This document shows, piece by piece, positions 8,318 to 16,029 of a DNA stretch of 64,000 nt. The number at the start of each line of letters is the position of its first letter. Positions within the stretch are counted from its first letter, which is position 1. A model generated the notes under the pieces. The model saw only the letters and a program-made list of their open reading frames with translations. It made no database searches and was not told the origin of the DNA. Source of the stretch: Soonwooa sp023440705 (GTDB taxonomy: Bacteria > Bacteroidota > Bacteroidia > Flavobacteriales > Weeksellaceae); assembly GCA_023440705.1 (NCBI GenBank), contig JAEXRP010000077.1:5712-69711 (forward strand). The letters are read 5' to 3'. A program made the translations under genes and the position numbers.

Positions 8318-10267
8318 TTAAGGCACCAATCTTACCACTCTGTAACCTGTGTTAATGTAAGCACCGTTTGGTTTTGCTCGAGTAAATTCGAACTTTGTTG
8401 CTAATTGCGTTTGCGATTTATTAATTTGTTTAAAAATCTCGCCTTTTTTATTTTCACGAGACAACATATCATTAACCACATCAAATCCTACAACGGCGTA
8501 GCGACTTGGCGTTTTGCAATATTTAGTTTTATAATCTTTAAGAACCTCCTTCTCGAAAGAACCTTCTGTATTAATTTTTTTATCCATCAAATACACCAAA
8601 CTCGATTGTGATAAGTCGTCCATTTTTTTCTCAAAAATTGAATTATAAAACATGCTAAATGCTTTGTTACCTGTAACTTCTTTTGACAAGGCAATCAATC
8701 GATTTGCAAAAGCCGTCCCAACATTATCGTCATCATTTGCAAGTACCGCTATAACTGGCGCAGATTGACCTGTCATCATATTTTGGTCTGCTTTGATGTC
8801 GTTAGCAGAATTTACAATAATAACTTCTGGCTTCTTTAGAGATTTTTCTAAACCTACTTTCAATGCATTGGCATTTGCTTTAGAATCATCAGCTACAATG
8901 TATATTTTTTGATCGGAGTAAACTTGCCCAACTTCCTTCACAATCTTCTCGATGTAAGCATCTTGGTTAGTTTCTGCAATTATTAAATTACTGTAATCGT
9001 ATAAATCCTCGGAGTTAGCAAAAGGCGCTACAACAGGGATTTTTTTATTTTTTACAAATTCTAAAACCTCTAAAACACTGGTTTTAAAAAATGGACCAAT
9101 TATTAAATCTGTATTATCTTGATTAATTTGTGAAACGCTATTTTTAAAGGTATTCTCGTTACCAGCATCGATAACTTTGATGTCTAGATTCATCCCATTA
9201 GCAACGTTACGTTCGATCGCTAACTTAGCACCAGTCATAAAGTCTAACGCCATCGATCTGTACTTGCTATCATTAGCATCAAAACCAAATGGCAGCATCA
9301 TAACAACGTTAAGTGCATCACCATTTTTCTTGCTGTACATAGGATCTAGTTTCTTAATTTTTAAAACCATTCCTGCACGAAGACCATTAATTAAATCTGG
9401 ATTAAGCGCCAACAATTCGCTCAAATCAACATTAAAACGATTAGTAATTCCGAAAACCGTATCGCCACTTTTTACTGTGTAAGTAATAAAATCATCCGAA
9501 TTGCTCGTTGAATAATTTGTAGAATTAACAGTAGTATTATTGTTTGATGTTGGTGTAGTCGTCGTTGTTTTAGTTGGCTTTACATCTTCAATTTCTGTGG
9601 TGGTTGTTACGGCATCACCAGCAACTAGAATTTGCTCACCCACTTTAAGACCTTTATCTTCAAGACCAGGATTTAAAGCAAACAGTTGTTTTTGAGTGAT
9701 GTTAAACTCTCTTGAAATTTTATAATAATTGTCTTTTTCTTTTACAGTATATAAATTTTTTGACTCAACAGTTGCTATCTTAGTAGGCTGCGTTGTAGTA
9801 GTGGTTGTCGTTGTTGTACTTGCCACAACTTCTGTACTTTCAGCATATTTCTTTATACTTTCCAAAGGAAGAATAACCTGATCACCGATTTTCATGTGAG
9901 CATCTAAATCGGGATTTAATTTTCTAAGATCTGCCTCCGAAATATGATATTGTTTTGTAATACCATAAATCGTTTGTTTTGGTTGCAGAATAATCGCTCC
10001 CGTTTTCGCAGTCGAAGTCGTTGTTGTAACCTTAGGTGTTGTCGTAGTTGTCACAACTTTTCCAGATTTTGAAACCTTTAACACATCACCAATACCAAGC
10101 GCACCATCTTTAACTTGAGGGTTAAGTTGGTACAATTCGGCTACAGTTAGTCCGTACTTTTTGGCAATACCATAAGGCGTTTCTTTAGGTTCAACCTTGT
10201 GAGTTGCTTGTGCACTTGCTGTTAAAACTGTTGCTAACGCTGATAAAACAAAGAATTTCTTAATCAT
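8318..10267 (-). CDS. Secreted LysM protein fused to a periplasmic-binding-like domain
   Basis: A 649-residue exported protein. Residues 1-21 form a signal peptide ending near ASAQA. Four LysM-type repeats follow at about 23-65, 92-135, 173-217 and 263-308, each with the xYxIxKxxxxxxxxLxxLNP pattern, separated by Thr-rich linkers (about 70-90, 147-165, 219-255). The C-terminal 320 or so residues resemble a type I periplasmic binding protein of the branched-chain amino-acid receptor class (LNVVMMLPFGF, TGAKLAIER, DLIIGPFF, KKIPVVAPFANSEDLYDY). LysM repeats bind peptidoglycan, so the receptor-like part is probably held at the cell wall in the periplasm; its ligand is unknown. It has its own -7 box and is followed by fabD. 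Confidence 0.82.
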   Translation of the reverse strand: MIKKFFVLSALATVLTASAQATHKVEPKETPYGIAKKYGLTVAELYQLNPQVKDGALGIGDVLKVSKSGKVVTTTTTPKVTTTTSTAKTGAIILQPKQTIYGITKQYHISEADLRKLNPDLDAHMKIGDQVILPLESIKKYAESTEVVASTTTTTTTTTQPTKIATVESKNLYTVKEKDNYYKISREFNITQKQLFALNPGLEDKGLKVGEQILVAGDAVTTTTEIEDVKPTKTTTTTPTSNNNTTVNSTNYSTSNSDDFITYTVKSGDTVFGITNRFNVDLSELLALNPDLINGLRAGMVLKIKKLDPMYSKKNGDALNVVMMLPFGFDANDSKYRSMALDFMTGAKLAIERNVANGMNLDIKVIDAGNENTFKNSVSQINQDNTDLIIGPFFKTSVLEVLEFVKNKKIPVVAPFANSEDLYDYSNLIIAETNQDAYIEKIVKEVGQVYSDQKIYIVADDSKANANALKVGLEKSLKKPEVIIVNSANDIKADQNMMTGQSAPVIAVLANDDDNVGTAFANRLIALSKEVTGNKAFSMFYNSIFEKKMDDLSQSSLVYLMDKKINTEGSFEKEVLKDYKTKYCKTPSRYAVVGFDVVNDMLSRENKKGEIFKQINKSQTQLATKFEFTRAKPNGAYINTGYRVVRLVP

Positions 10268-10284
10268 CTGGAAATTTATATTTA

Positions 10285-10292
10285 CAAAAATA
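10285..10292 (-). promoter_or_regulatory. Putative -7 box for the LysM gene
   Basis: Reads TATTTTTG on the minus strand, an exact TAnnTTTG match 17 bp upstream of the start codon, so the leader would be short. Motif evidence only. Confidence 0.5.
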
Positions 10293-10298
10293 AGGCTT

Positions 10299-11879
10299 TC
10301 AAATTAAATGTGAAATGATCAATTCTGATTTTTCGACATTCATCATATCGTAACAAGATTTTAGCCAATCTCGGCCAGCATCGGCGAAAAAAACAGAAAA
10401 ATTAAACTGTCGCTCTTGCCAAATTCCGCCAGGATGGACTTTTAAAAATAAATCTTCGTACTGTTTTAGCTTTTCTCCTTGCTTGATCCGTTCTGCACGC
10501 AACAATCTTTTTTGCATTCTCTTAAAAGATTTTAATTGTCGCGTTTCTTCGGCGTCAACAAGGTTTTTAAAACTAATATCTGTCAAACCAGCTTCGTCTT
10601 TTAACACCGAAAAGCGATTTTTAAAATCCTCTTCTTGCTGAATTAAAAGTTCATGAAGCGGATGATTTTCCACCAAATGTTTTTTAATAATAACCGAAAA
10701 ATCCTCAAAAAATTCTGCAATCGTTAAATTTAATTTTTCAATTTTCTTAAATGTTTTTTCATTTAAAAATAAAAGAGAATTTCGAGGAATTAAAATAGGA
10801 AACGGCAGTTCTACAGAATTAAAAAAATCTGGAAGCTCCAACCAATACATGATTTCAGCGTTACCACCAACATAAGCCAAATTCGGCAAAATGCTTTCCT
10901 GATAAGCTGGACGAAGCACCGCATTTGGACTAAATTTTTCGGGAAAATTATTTAATTCTTCTAAAATTTCATCTTCGGAAAAACTAATGTCTGTGTCCAA
11001 AACCTTGTAAATACCATCATTTTTTTCAATGCGATTGCGGGTTTCCGACAAATAGAAAAGATTTATTTCGCGCGGATTAACTTGGACTTTATGGTATTTT
11101 TGTTCAAGAAGCTGACGTTTTTCCGCTGTGGTTTTAAAAAGTTGTTCGTTTAATAATTCCTTTTTAAAAGTCGGAATCATCAACTTTTTAAGATCTTTAT
11201 CATCGCCATCCAACATCAATAAGCCATAATCAGCAAAAAGATTTTGCCCTATAATTCGGGTTGCTTCGGCAAAAGTATTTCCGACTTTGTAAGCTTCTTT
11301 CATCATCAAAATAAGCTCTGTTCCGAAAACATGATCTTTAAACTCCTTCTCAAACTCAGAAATAAAAAACTGATCTTCAACTTTTATACGACCAACCGCA
11401 CCACCTTGTTTGGCTTTAGTTTGATAAAAATGATTTTCGGTTTTGAAATGGTCAATTTCATCAAAATCATGATCTTCAGTAGCCATCCAAAATATCGGAA
11501 CGAAATTTTTAGTTGGAAATTTTTCTTTTAAAAAGTTTGCAGTTTTTATCGTTTGCAAAATTTTATAAATGAAAAAAACAGGTCCCGTAAAAAGATTAAG
11601 TTGATGTCCTGTTGTTATCGTAAATGTCTCTTCATCCTTCAAGAGTTCTAGATTCTGCTTTTGCAAATCTGTCAACTTTGAAGATTGCAACTGCTTCGAT
11701 AAACTTGCATGCAAAACCTCGCGATTAGCTATTGGAAAAGACTTTTGTTTTAATTCAATTTGTTTTGAAATATTATCAAGACTAAAAATCTTGTCACCAG
11801 CAAAGCCCAAATCATCATTAAGAAAATCCTTGATGAGTTGGGGAATATTTTTGATATGATTAAAAGCTATATTCATCAC
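10299..11879 (-). CDS. bshC: Bacillithiol biosynthesis cysteine-adding enzyme
   Basis: BshC adds cysteine to glucosaminyl-malate in the last step of bacillithiol synthesis. The 526-residue length and order of segments fit the family: an N-terminal part with a HIGH-like TTGHQLNLFTGPVFFIYKIL region, the central FWMATEDHDFDEI motif, and a conserved block near LAYVGGNAEIMYWLELPDFF. A coiled-coil-like charged stretch near KSFKRMQKRLLRAERIKQGEKLKQYEDLF precedes the C-terminus. Two consecutive ATG codons open the frame; either may start it. It follows the porin gene by seven bases. The other bsh genes are not in this window. Bacillithiol is found in several Bacteroidota, consistent with the taxon. 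Confidence 0.92.
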   Translation of the reverse strand: MMNIAFNHIKNIPQLIKDFLNDDLGFAGDKIFSLDNISKQIELKQKSFPIANREVLHASLSKQLQSSKLTDLQKQNLELLKDEETFTITTGHQLNLFTGPVFFIYKILQTIKTANFLKEKFPTKNFVPIFWMATEDHDFDEIDHFKTENHFYQTKAKQGGAVGRIKVEDQFFISEFEKEFKDHVFGTELILMMKEAYKVGNTFAEATRIIGQNLFADYGLLMLDGDDKDLKKLMIPTFKKELLNEQLFKTTAEKRQLLEQKYHKVQVNPREINLFYLSETRNRIEKNDGIYKVLDTDISFSEDEILEELNNFPEKFSPNAVLRPAYQESILPNLAYVGGNAEIMYWLELPDFFNSVELPFPILIPRNSLLFLNEKTFKKIEKLNLTIAEFFEDFSVIIKKHLVENHPLHELLIQQEEDFKNRFSVLKDEAGLTDISFKNLVDAEETRQLKSFKRMQKRLLRAERIKQGEKLKQYEDLFLKVHPGGIWQERQFNFSVFFADAGRDWLKSCYDMMNVEKSELIISHLI

Positions 11880-11886
11880 ACCAAAA

Positions 11887-13803
11887 TTAACTAAATAAGT
11901 ACCAAACGATCCCTAAGTTAAGACGAAAATCATAAATCGGAAAATATGGCGCTGTATAAGATTTGTTCTGTAAAAATGTCGTGTTAAAATGTTGCGCTTC
12001 GATGTAGAAGAACATTCTTTTCACTTTCAGATTGAAATAAGCATCTGCAATTGGCTGTCCTCCGATAGAATAAGCTTTGTCATTCGGTAACATAAATTCG
12101 TTAAGAATCGGCGAGTAATCTCGTGACGCAAACTTGGTAAAATAATACATTTTGATACCCGCTTGGATTTCCGCTGCATCTTTGAAAGCTTTGGTTTGAT
12201 AAAACAAATTAGCTCGTCCAATAAAGCTTGGCATCGGATAATAATCTTTCCCCGAAATGGCATTTTGAAAATGTAAACGACCATTAAGATTAAACTTCCC
12301 ATAACGCAAAGTCGCTTCACCACCGACTTGTGTGATATTGAGCGCATCGCTGGCTTGTAGAGATTGTCCTTGATTATTAAAATAAGCGTAATTATCAACA
12401 CGTACCAAATTGACATAAACATTAGCGTCAAACCATTTTAGTCGCAATTTTGCGCCAAGCTCTGTCACACTTTGATTTTTTGGATCGCTCAGATAATAGT
12501 TGTAGCTCACATAGTTGGAACTATTAAGAATATTATTAAAACTCGGTGTCGCGCTTTGGAAATTAAAATGCGTATCGACAAAGTAATCTTTAATAGGTTC
12601 GAACTCAACTAAATTTGTCGTTTTAAGAAAGGTTCCGAACGTGTTACCATTAGAAAACTCAAGATAAGATTTGAGTTGAAAACGATTCCAAAGTTTAATT
12701 TGAAGATTCCCCAAAGCACCGAATCTATTTTCTTGTAACTTACCAGGAATTCCCAGAGAATCTGATGGATAAAGATTTCCTAAAGTAATACTCTGATGGC
12801 GTACGCCTGCATCTAGCTTGAAATTTTCTTTGTCCCAAACCAAACTAAAGGTGTTGCTAAGATTATCCGAATATTTTTTAGAATTTAAACTGTAACCTTT
12901 AATGACATTTTTACTAAAAAAATCATCTGCAACAGTTTGATTAAAATAGTACTTGTTGCCCTGATGCGAAATCGTGTGACGCAATTTGAATGGATACTTT
13001 TCTGGATCCAAAGGCGCAAACTCGTGGCTAAAATAATAGCGACGATAGTAAAGTCTCGATGTAACACCTTCTAAATTTGTTTCTAAATTTTGTCGGTTTT
13101 TAAAACGAGAATCACCACTCAAAAAGACACTTAGATCAGCAATACCGCCATTCTCTTCGTTGTTTACATTTTGATGGATGTAATGCGCGAAAGCTTCGTA
13201 CTTTCTATTTTTAGAAATATAATGTCCTGAAAAAATTGTATTGTTAGAAGCCGCCAAACTGTTTCTGTACAAGCCTTGCGAACGAAGTCCCATGTACTCT
13301 ATCGCGAAATTGAAATTCTTGCCAACATTTTGCGTGTAAGTAGATTGCAAAGCCGCACCGTTCTTCATCGAATTATGATAAATAAACGTCGCAGTAGGCG
13401 TTTTGACATCATAATATTTGATATCGTCCACACCGAGAATAAAAAAGGATTTATTGGTTGGCAAAACGGACAAATTTTGTTCTTTATTGGTTTCAAAAAT
13501 TAAAGGCTGAAATCCAGAGCCAATATTGGAAAACTGAACTTTCCCAAAATTATCACGGTTGTTAAATTGTGTGAATTCGTAAGAACGCGAAATAGAAAAA
13601 CTTGTATCAAACAGCTTCTTCTGCGAAAATTGGGTTTGATACAAGTAATCGTTAATTGTAGGTTTAAAAATTTCGAGAGAGTCGGACTTCCCCGAAACCA
13701 CAACCAAAGTATCTTCACTTTTTCTAGTTTCGTCATTTGTCGTAACAATCTGCGCTGACAAAAGCTGAACGCCGAAAAGTAATATTAAAAGAATGTATTT
13801 CAT
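11887..13803 (-). CDS. Putative outer-membrane porin (Porin_10 type)
   Basis: A 638-residue beta-barrel candidate with an 18-residue signal peptide (MKYILLILLFGVQLLSAQ). The mature protein is rich in alternating aromatic and polar strands (for example YKYYFNQ-like, FNFAIEYMG, YEAFAHYIHQ, LNGRLHFQN) and ends in hydrophobic, aromatic residues (LGIVWYLFS), as expected for Bam-dependent barrels. The opening region, with DYLYQTQFSQKKLFDTSFSISR and the SNIGSGFQPLIFE segment, is characteristic of the flavobacterial putative-porin family. It probably forms a passive outer-membrane channel; specificity is unknown. It has an exact -7 box and is closely followed by bshC, with seven bases between them. 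Confidence 0.78.
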   Translation of the reverse strand: MKYILLILLFGVQLLSAQIVTTNDETRKSEDTLVVVSGKSDSLEIFKPTINDYLYQTQFSQKKLFDTSFSISRSYEFTQFNNRDNFGKVQFSNIGSGFQPLIFETNKEQNLSVLPTNKSFFILGVDDIKYYDVKTPTATFIYHNSMKNGAALQSTYTQNVGKNFNFAIEYMGLRSQGLYRNSLAASNNTIFSGHYISKNRKYEAFAHYIHQNVNNEENGGIADLSVFLSGDSRFKNRQNLETNLEGVTSRLYYRRYYFSHEFAPLDPEKYPFKLRHTISHQGNKYYFNQTVADDFFSKNVIKGYSLNSKKYSDNLSNTFSLVWDKENFKLDAGVRHQSITLGNLYPSDSLGIPGKLQENRFGALGNLQIKLWNRFQLKSYLEFSNGNTFGTFLKTTNLVEFEPIKDYFVDTHFNFQSATPSFNNILNSSNYVSYNYYLSDPKNQSVTELGAKLRLKWFDANVYVNLVRVDNYAYFNNQGQSLQASDALNITQVGGEATLRYGKFNLNGRLHFQNAISGKDYYPMPSFIGRANLFYQTKAFKDAAEIQAGIKMYYFTKFASRDYSPILNEFMLPNDKAYSIGGQPIADAYFNLKVKRMFFYIEAQHFNTTFLQNKSYTAPYFPIYDFRLNLGIVWYLFS

Positions 13804-13820
13804 TCGTAAGATTTGAAATA

Positions 13821-13828
13821 CAAAAATA
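13821..13828 (-). promoter_or_regulatory. Putative -7 box for porin-bshC
   Basis: Reads TATTTTTG on the minus strand, an exact TAnnTTTG match 17 bp upstream of the porin ATG. Confidence 0.5.
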
Positions 13829-13843
13829 AAGGTTTTTTATGAA

Positions 13844-14521
13844 TTAGTTTTGATTAATAAACTCAACTAATTTTATTAAGTCAGCTTCTTTTGAAAGATT
13901 GATCTTGTTAGACTTGGCGAAGTCAGAGATTTTGTCTTTATTGTCTAAAGGAAGACTGACAAAGTCTTTCACATTTTTAGGAATTTTATAATAAGAATTA
14001 TTTGAATAGATTAAATAAACATCTTTCTCTTTTGCGTAATAGTCATTAGCATCTTTACCATAAGCATTTGGGCTTTTTTCTCCTTTTAGCAACTCAACTT
14101 TTTCACGTTTATATAATTTAGTTTTTGTGCCATCTTGCAATAGAACTAAGTATCCCAACTTACTTTTATCGTCAATACGGTAGTTAAGACAGACATAAGT
14201 CTTTTTGAGATCAGGAAAATTAATTTTCAATCCTTCCTCTTTATTTGCGAAAAACGTCTCGTTATTTTGAGAGAACTCCATTTCATCTTCATATGCATTA
14301 TAACGCAAAGGTTGAACATCTTTACTATAATTAGCAATAATAACTTTAGCAAAATCCTTACTTGATGTGTAAGGAGATCCGTCAATGACATAGTCTTTTG
14401 ATGATGGTCGGTTAGCTCTGGTAAAAAAATTACCTGTCGAAAATGAAACATTCTCGTTACCCGCTTGTGCAAATGTCATTTGTGAGGCAATCATTACAAC
14501 TGCAAAAAAAATCTTTTTCAT
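13844..14521 (-). CDS. Secreted protein of unknown function
   Basis: I do not recognise this 225-residue protein. It has a clear signal peptide (MKKIFFAVVMIASQMTFAQ, cut after about residue 19) and no transmembrane segment, lipobox or T9SS C-terminal domain. The mature part is hydrophilic and lysine-rich, with tyrosine-rich stretches (GKDANDYYAKEKDVYLIYSNNSYYKI) and a C-terminal helical region ending LIKLVEFINQN. Some internal strands (YVCLNYRIDDKSKLGYLVLLQDG) suggest a beta-rich fold. It stands alone between a terminator of the SusCD unit and the porin gene and has its own exact -7 box, so it is probably monocistronic and periplasmic. Confidence 0.75.
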   Translation of the reverse strand: MKKIFFAVVMIASQMTFAQAGNENVSFSTGNFFTRANRPSSKDYVIDGSPYTSSKDFAKVIIANYSKDVQPLRYNAYEDEMEFSQNNETFFANKEEGLKINFPDLKKTYVCLNYRIDDKSKLGYLVLLQDGTKTKLYKREKVELLKGEKSPNAYGKDANDYYAKEKDVYLIYSNNSYYKIPKNVKDFVSLPLDNKDKISDFAKSNKINLSKEADLIKLVEFINQN

Positions 14522-14538
14522 AAAAGTAATTTGATTTA

Positions 14539-14546
14539 CAAATATA
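14539..14546 (-). promoter_or_regulatory. Putative -7 box for the unknown secreted protein gene
   Basis: Reads TATATTTG on the minus strand, an exact TAnnTTTG match 17 bp upstream of the ATG and directly downstream of the preceding terminator. Confidence 0.5.
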
Positions 14547-14550
14547 ATCT

Positions 14551-14582
14551 AAAAAAAATAGCCACCTCGATTGAGATGGCTA
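14551..14582 (-). terminator. Terminator of the first SusCD unit
   Basis: Plus-strand stem arms are TAGCCACCTC (14559-14568) and GAGATGGCTA (14573-14582) around GATT. The single mismatch becomes a U-G pair only on the minus strand, where a run of eight U follows (A-run 14551-14558). Both points show it acts on the minus-strand transcript ending with susD at 14607. Confidence 0.85.
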
Positions 14583-14606
14583 AAGTATTTAATATTTCAA
14601 AAAAAA

Positions 14607-16016
14607 TTATTTTGAATTATCATATCCTGGGTTAGGTAGAATTGGAGAGTTAGCCAAATCTGTCTCACCACGAGGAATTGGGAATGCATTAAGATTAGGA
14701 TCTGTAGATGCACCTGCTGGTCTAGCAATAGTTGCACCCCATCTTCTTAAATCCCATTGACGAAGTCCCTCACCAAGAAGTTCTTTCATTCTTTCAGTTT
14801 TTAGCATAGTCATATCAACAGAAGTTGCTGCTGAAAGACCTCTATTAGTTACAATTTGATTGTAATAATTTAATGCTTTAGTAGAGTCTCCTCCATTTAA
14901 TTCAGCTTCAATACCGTTAAGTAGAATTTCTTCATAACGTAACATCTTGATGTTATCTGCACCAACAGTATTAGTATATTTACCAGTACCATTATTGTTA
15001 GATAAATATCTAACTGCACTAGCCCCAGAACCAACTACAGTTATAAGTTTCTTTCTGATGTCATTAGTTGTATAAGCGTCAAAAGCACTAGCTGAAACAG
15101 CAATATTACCATAACCCAATTGGTTAAGTCTTTGACGGTATGATCCAGTAGACAACGAAGAATTGATACCAACTGCTAATTCGAAAATTGAGTTAGGAGC
15201 AGCACCATTCATTACGAATTGGAAAGATACCTGATGTAAATCTTGTGTCGCAACAGAATATTTCCCGATCAAGTCATTAGTTAAAGATCTAACCTTAGCA
15301 TAATCTCCTTTATATAGGTAATATCTAGACATCATCCCTTTAAGAGCATTAATGGAAAGTTCAGTTTTATTACTTGCTCCCACAAAGTTAACTCCTGCAG
15401 TCATCAATTGAAGAGCTTTTGTAAAATCGGCTTCAATTTGTGCTTCAGTTTCAGCAATTGTTGCTCTAGGCATCACTGCTTTTGGGTCATATTTAATAGG
15501 TAATACAATACCCAAAGTTCCATTAGGAATATATTTTTGACCATACAATCTAAATGCATCAAAAAAACCAATTGCTCTTAGTCCGTATGCTTGACCTTGT
15601 GCAAATAATGCATTACTTCTATCCGCATCTGATCCTTGAAGACTAGAGATATTAGTACCAATAACAATATTCGCTTTTGCTATTGCAGTATAAATCTGAT
15701 TATATGTACTAACCGCATAAGGGTCATTAGACAACATTGTATAGTTGTAAACGTTTTGATAATAACCACCTGCTAATGTACTGTACATTTCATCTGAACG
15801 AATCTCAGAATAAGCTAAAAAGTCAGCACCGTAATAAGTTGTAGCTCTCATCGATGAATATATACCTCTTGTAAAGGCAATCACTTCATTAGATGTTTTT
15901 AAATCACTAACTATTACATCTTGATTAAACTCTCTGTCAACGAAGTCATCAGAACAAGACACTGCTCCGAGTCCTACTATTAGTGAAAGAATTCCAATTT
16001 TTATTGTTTTTTTCAT
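14607..16016 (-). CDS. RagB/SusD family nutrient-uptake lipoprotein
   Basis: The SusD-like partner of the SusC-type receptor encoded just upstream (13-bp gap). It is a surface lipoprotein that acts as a lid and binds the ligand for TonB-dependent import. The signal peptide ends in a lipobox with Cys21 (LGAVSCSDDF), and the 469-residue length is usual. Typical SusD elements are visible: the N-terminal TPR-like helices with ARGIYSSMR-like and AQGQAYGLRAIGFFDAFRLYG segments, GIVLPIKYDPKAVMPRATIAE, the MLRYEEILLNGIEAELNGGD block, and the C-terminal LLGEGLRQWDLRRWG motif. The ligand is not evident; no carbohydrate-active enzyme is encoded nearby. Confidence 0.93.
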   Translation of the reverse strand: MKKTIKIGILSLIVGLGAVSCSDDFVDREFNQDVIVSDLKTSNEVIAFTRGIYSSMRATTYYGADFLAYSEIRSDEMYSTLAGGYYQNVYNYTMLSNDPYAVSTYNQIYTAIAKANIVIGTNISSLQGSDADRSNALFAQGQAYGLRAIGFFDAFRLYGQKYIPNGTLGIVLPIKYDPKAVMPRATIAETEAQIEADFTKALQLMTAGVNFVGASNKTELSINALKGMMSRYYLYKGDYAKVRSLTNDLIGKYSVATQDLHQVSFQFVMNGAAPNSIFELAVGINSSLSTGSYRQRLNQLGYGNIAVSASAFDAYTTNDIRKKLITVVGSGASAVRYLSNNNGTGKYTNTVGADNIKMLRYEEILLNGIEAELNGGDSTKALNYYNQIVTNRGLSAATSVDMTMLKTERMKELLGEGLRQWDLRRWGATIARPAGASTDPNLNAFPIPRGETDLANSPILPNPGYDNSK

Positions 16017-16029
16017 TGTATTAAAATTT

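Noticed and set aside
9177..9482. Open frame on the + strand inside the LysM gene
   Set aside because: The minus-strand gene has a signal peptide, LysM repeats and a receptor-like domain; the opposite frame has no family features.
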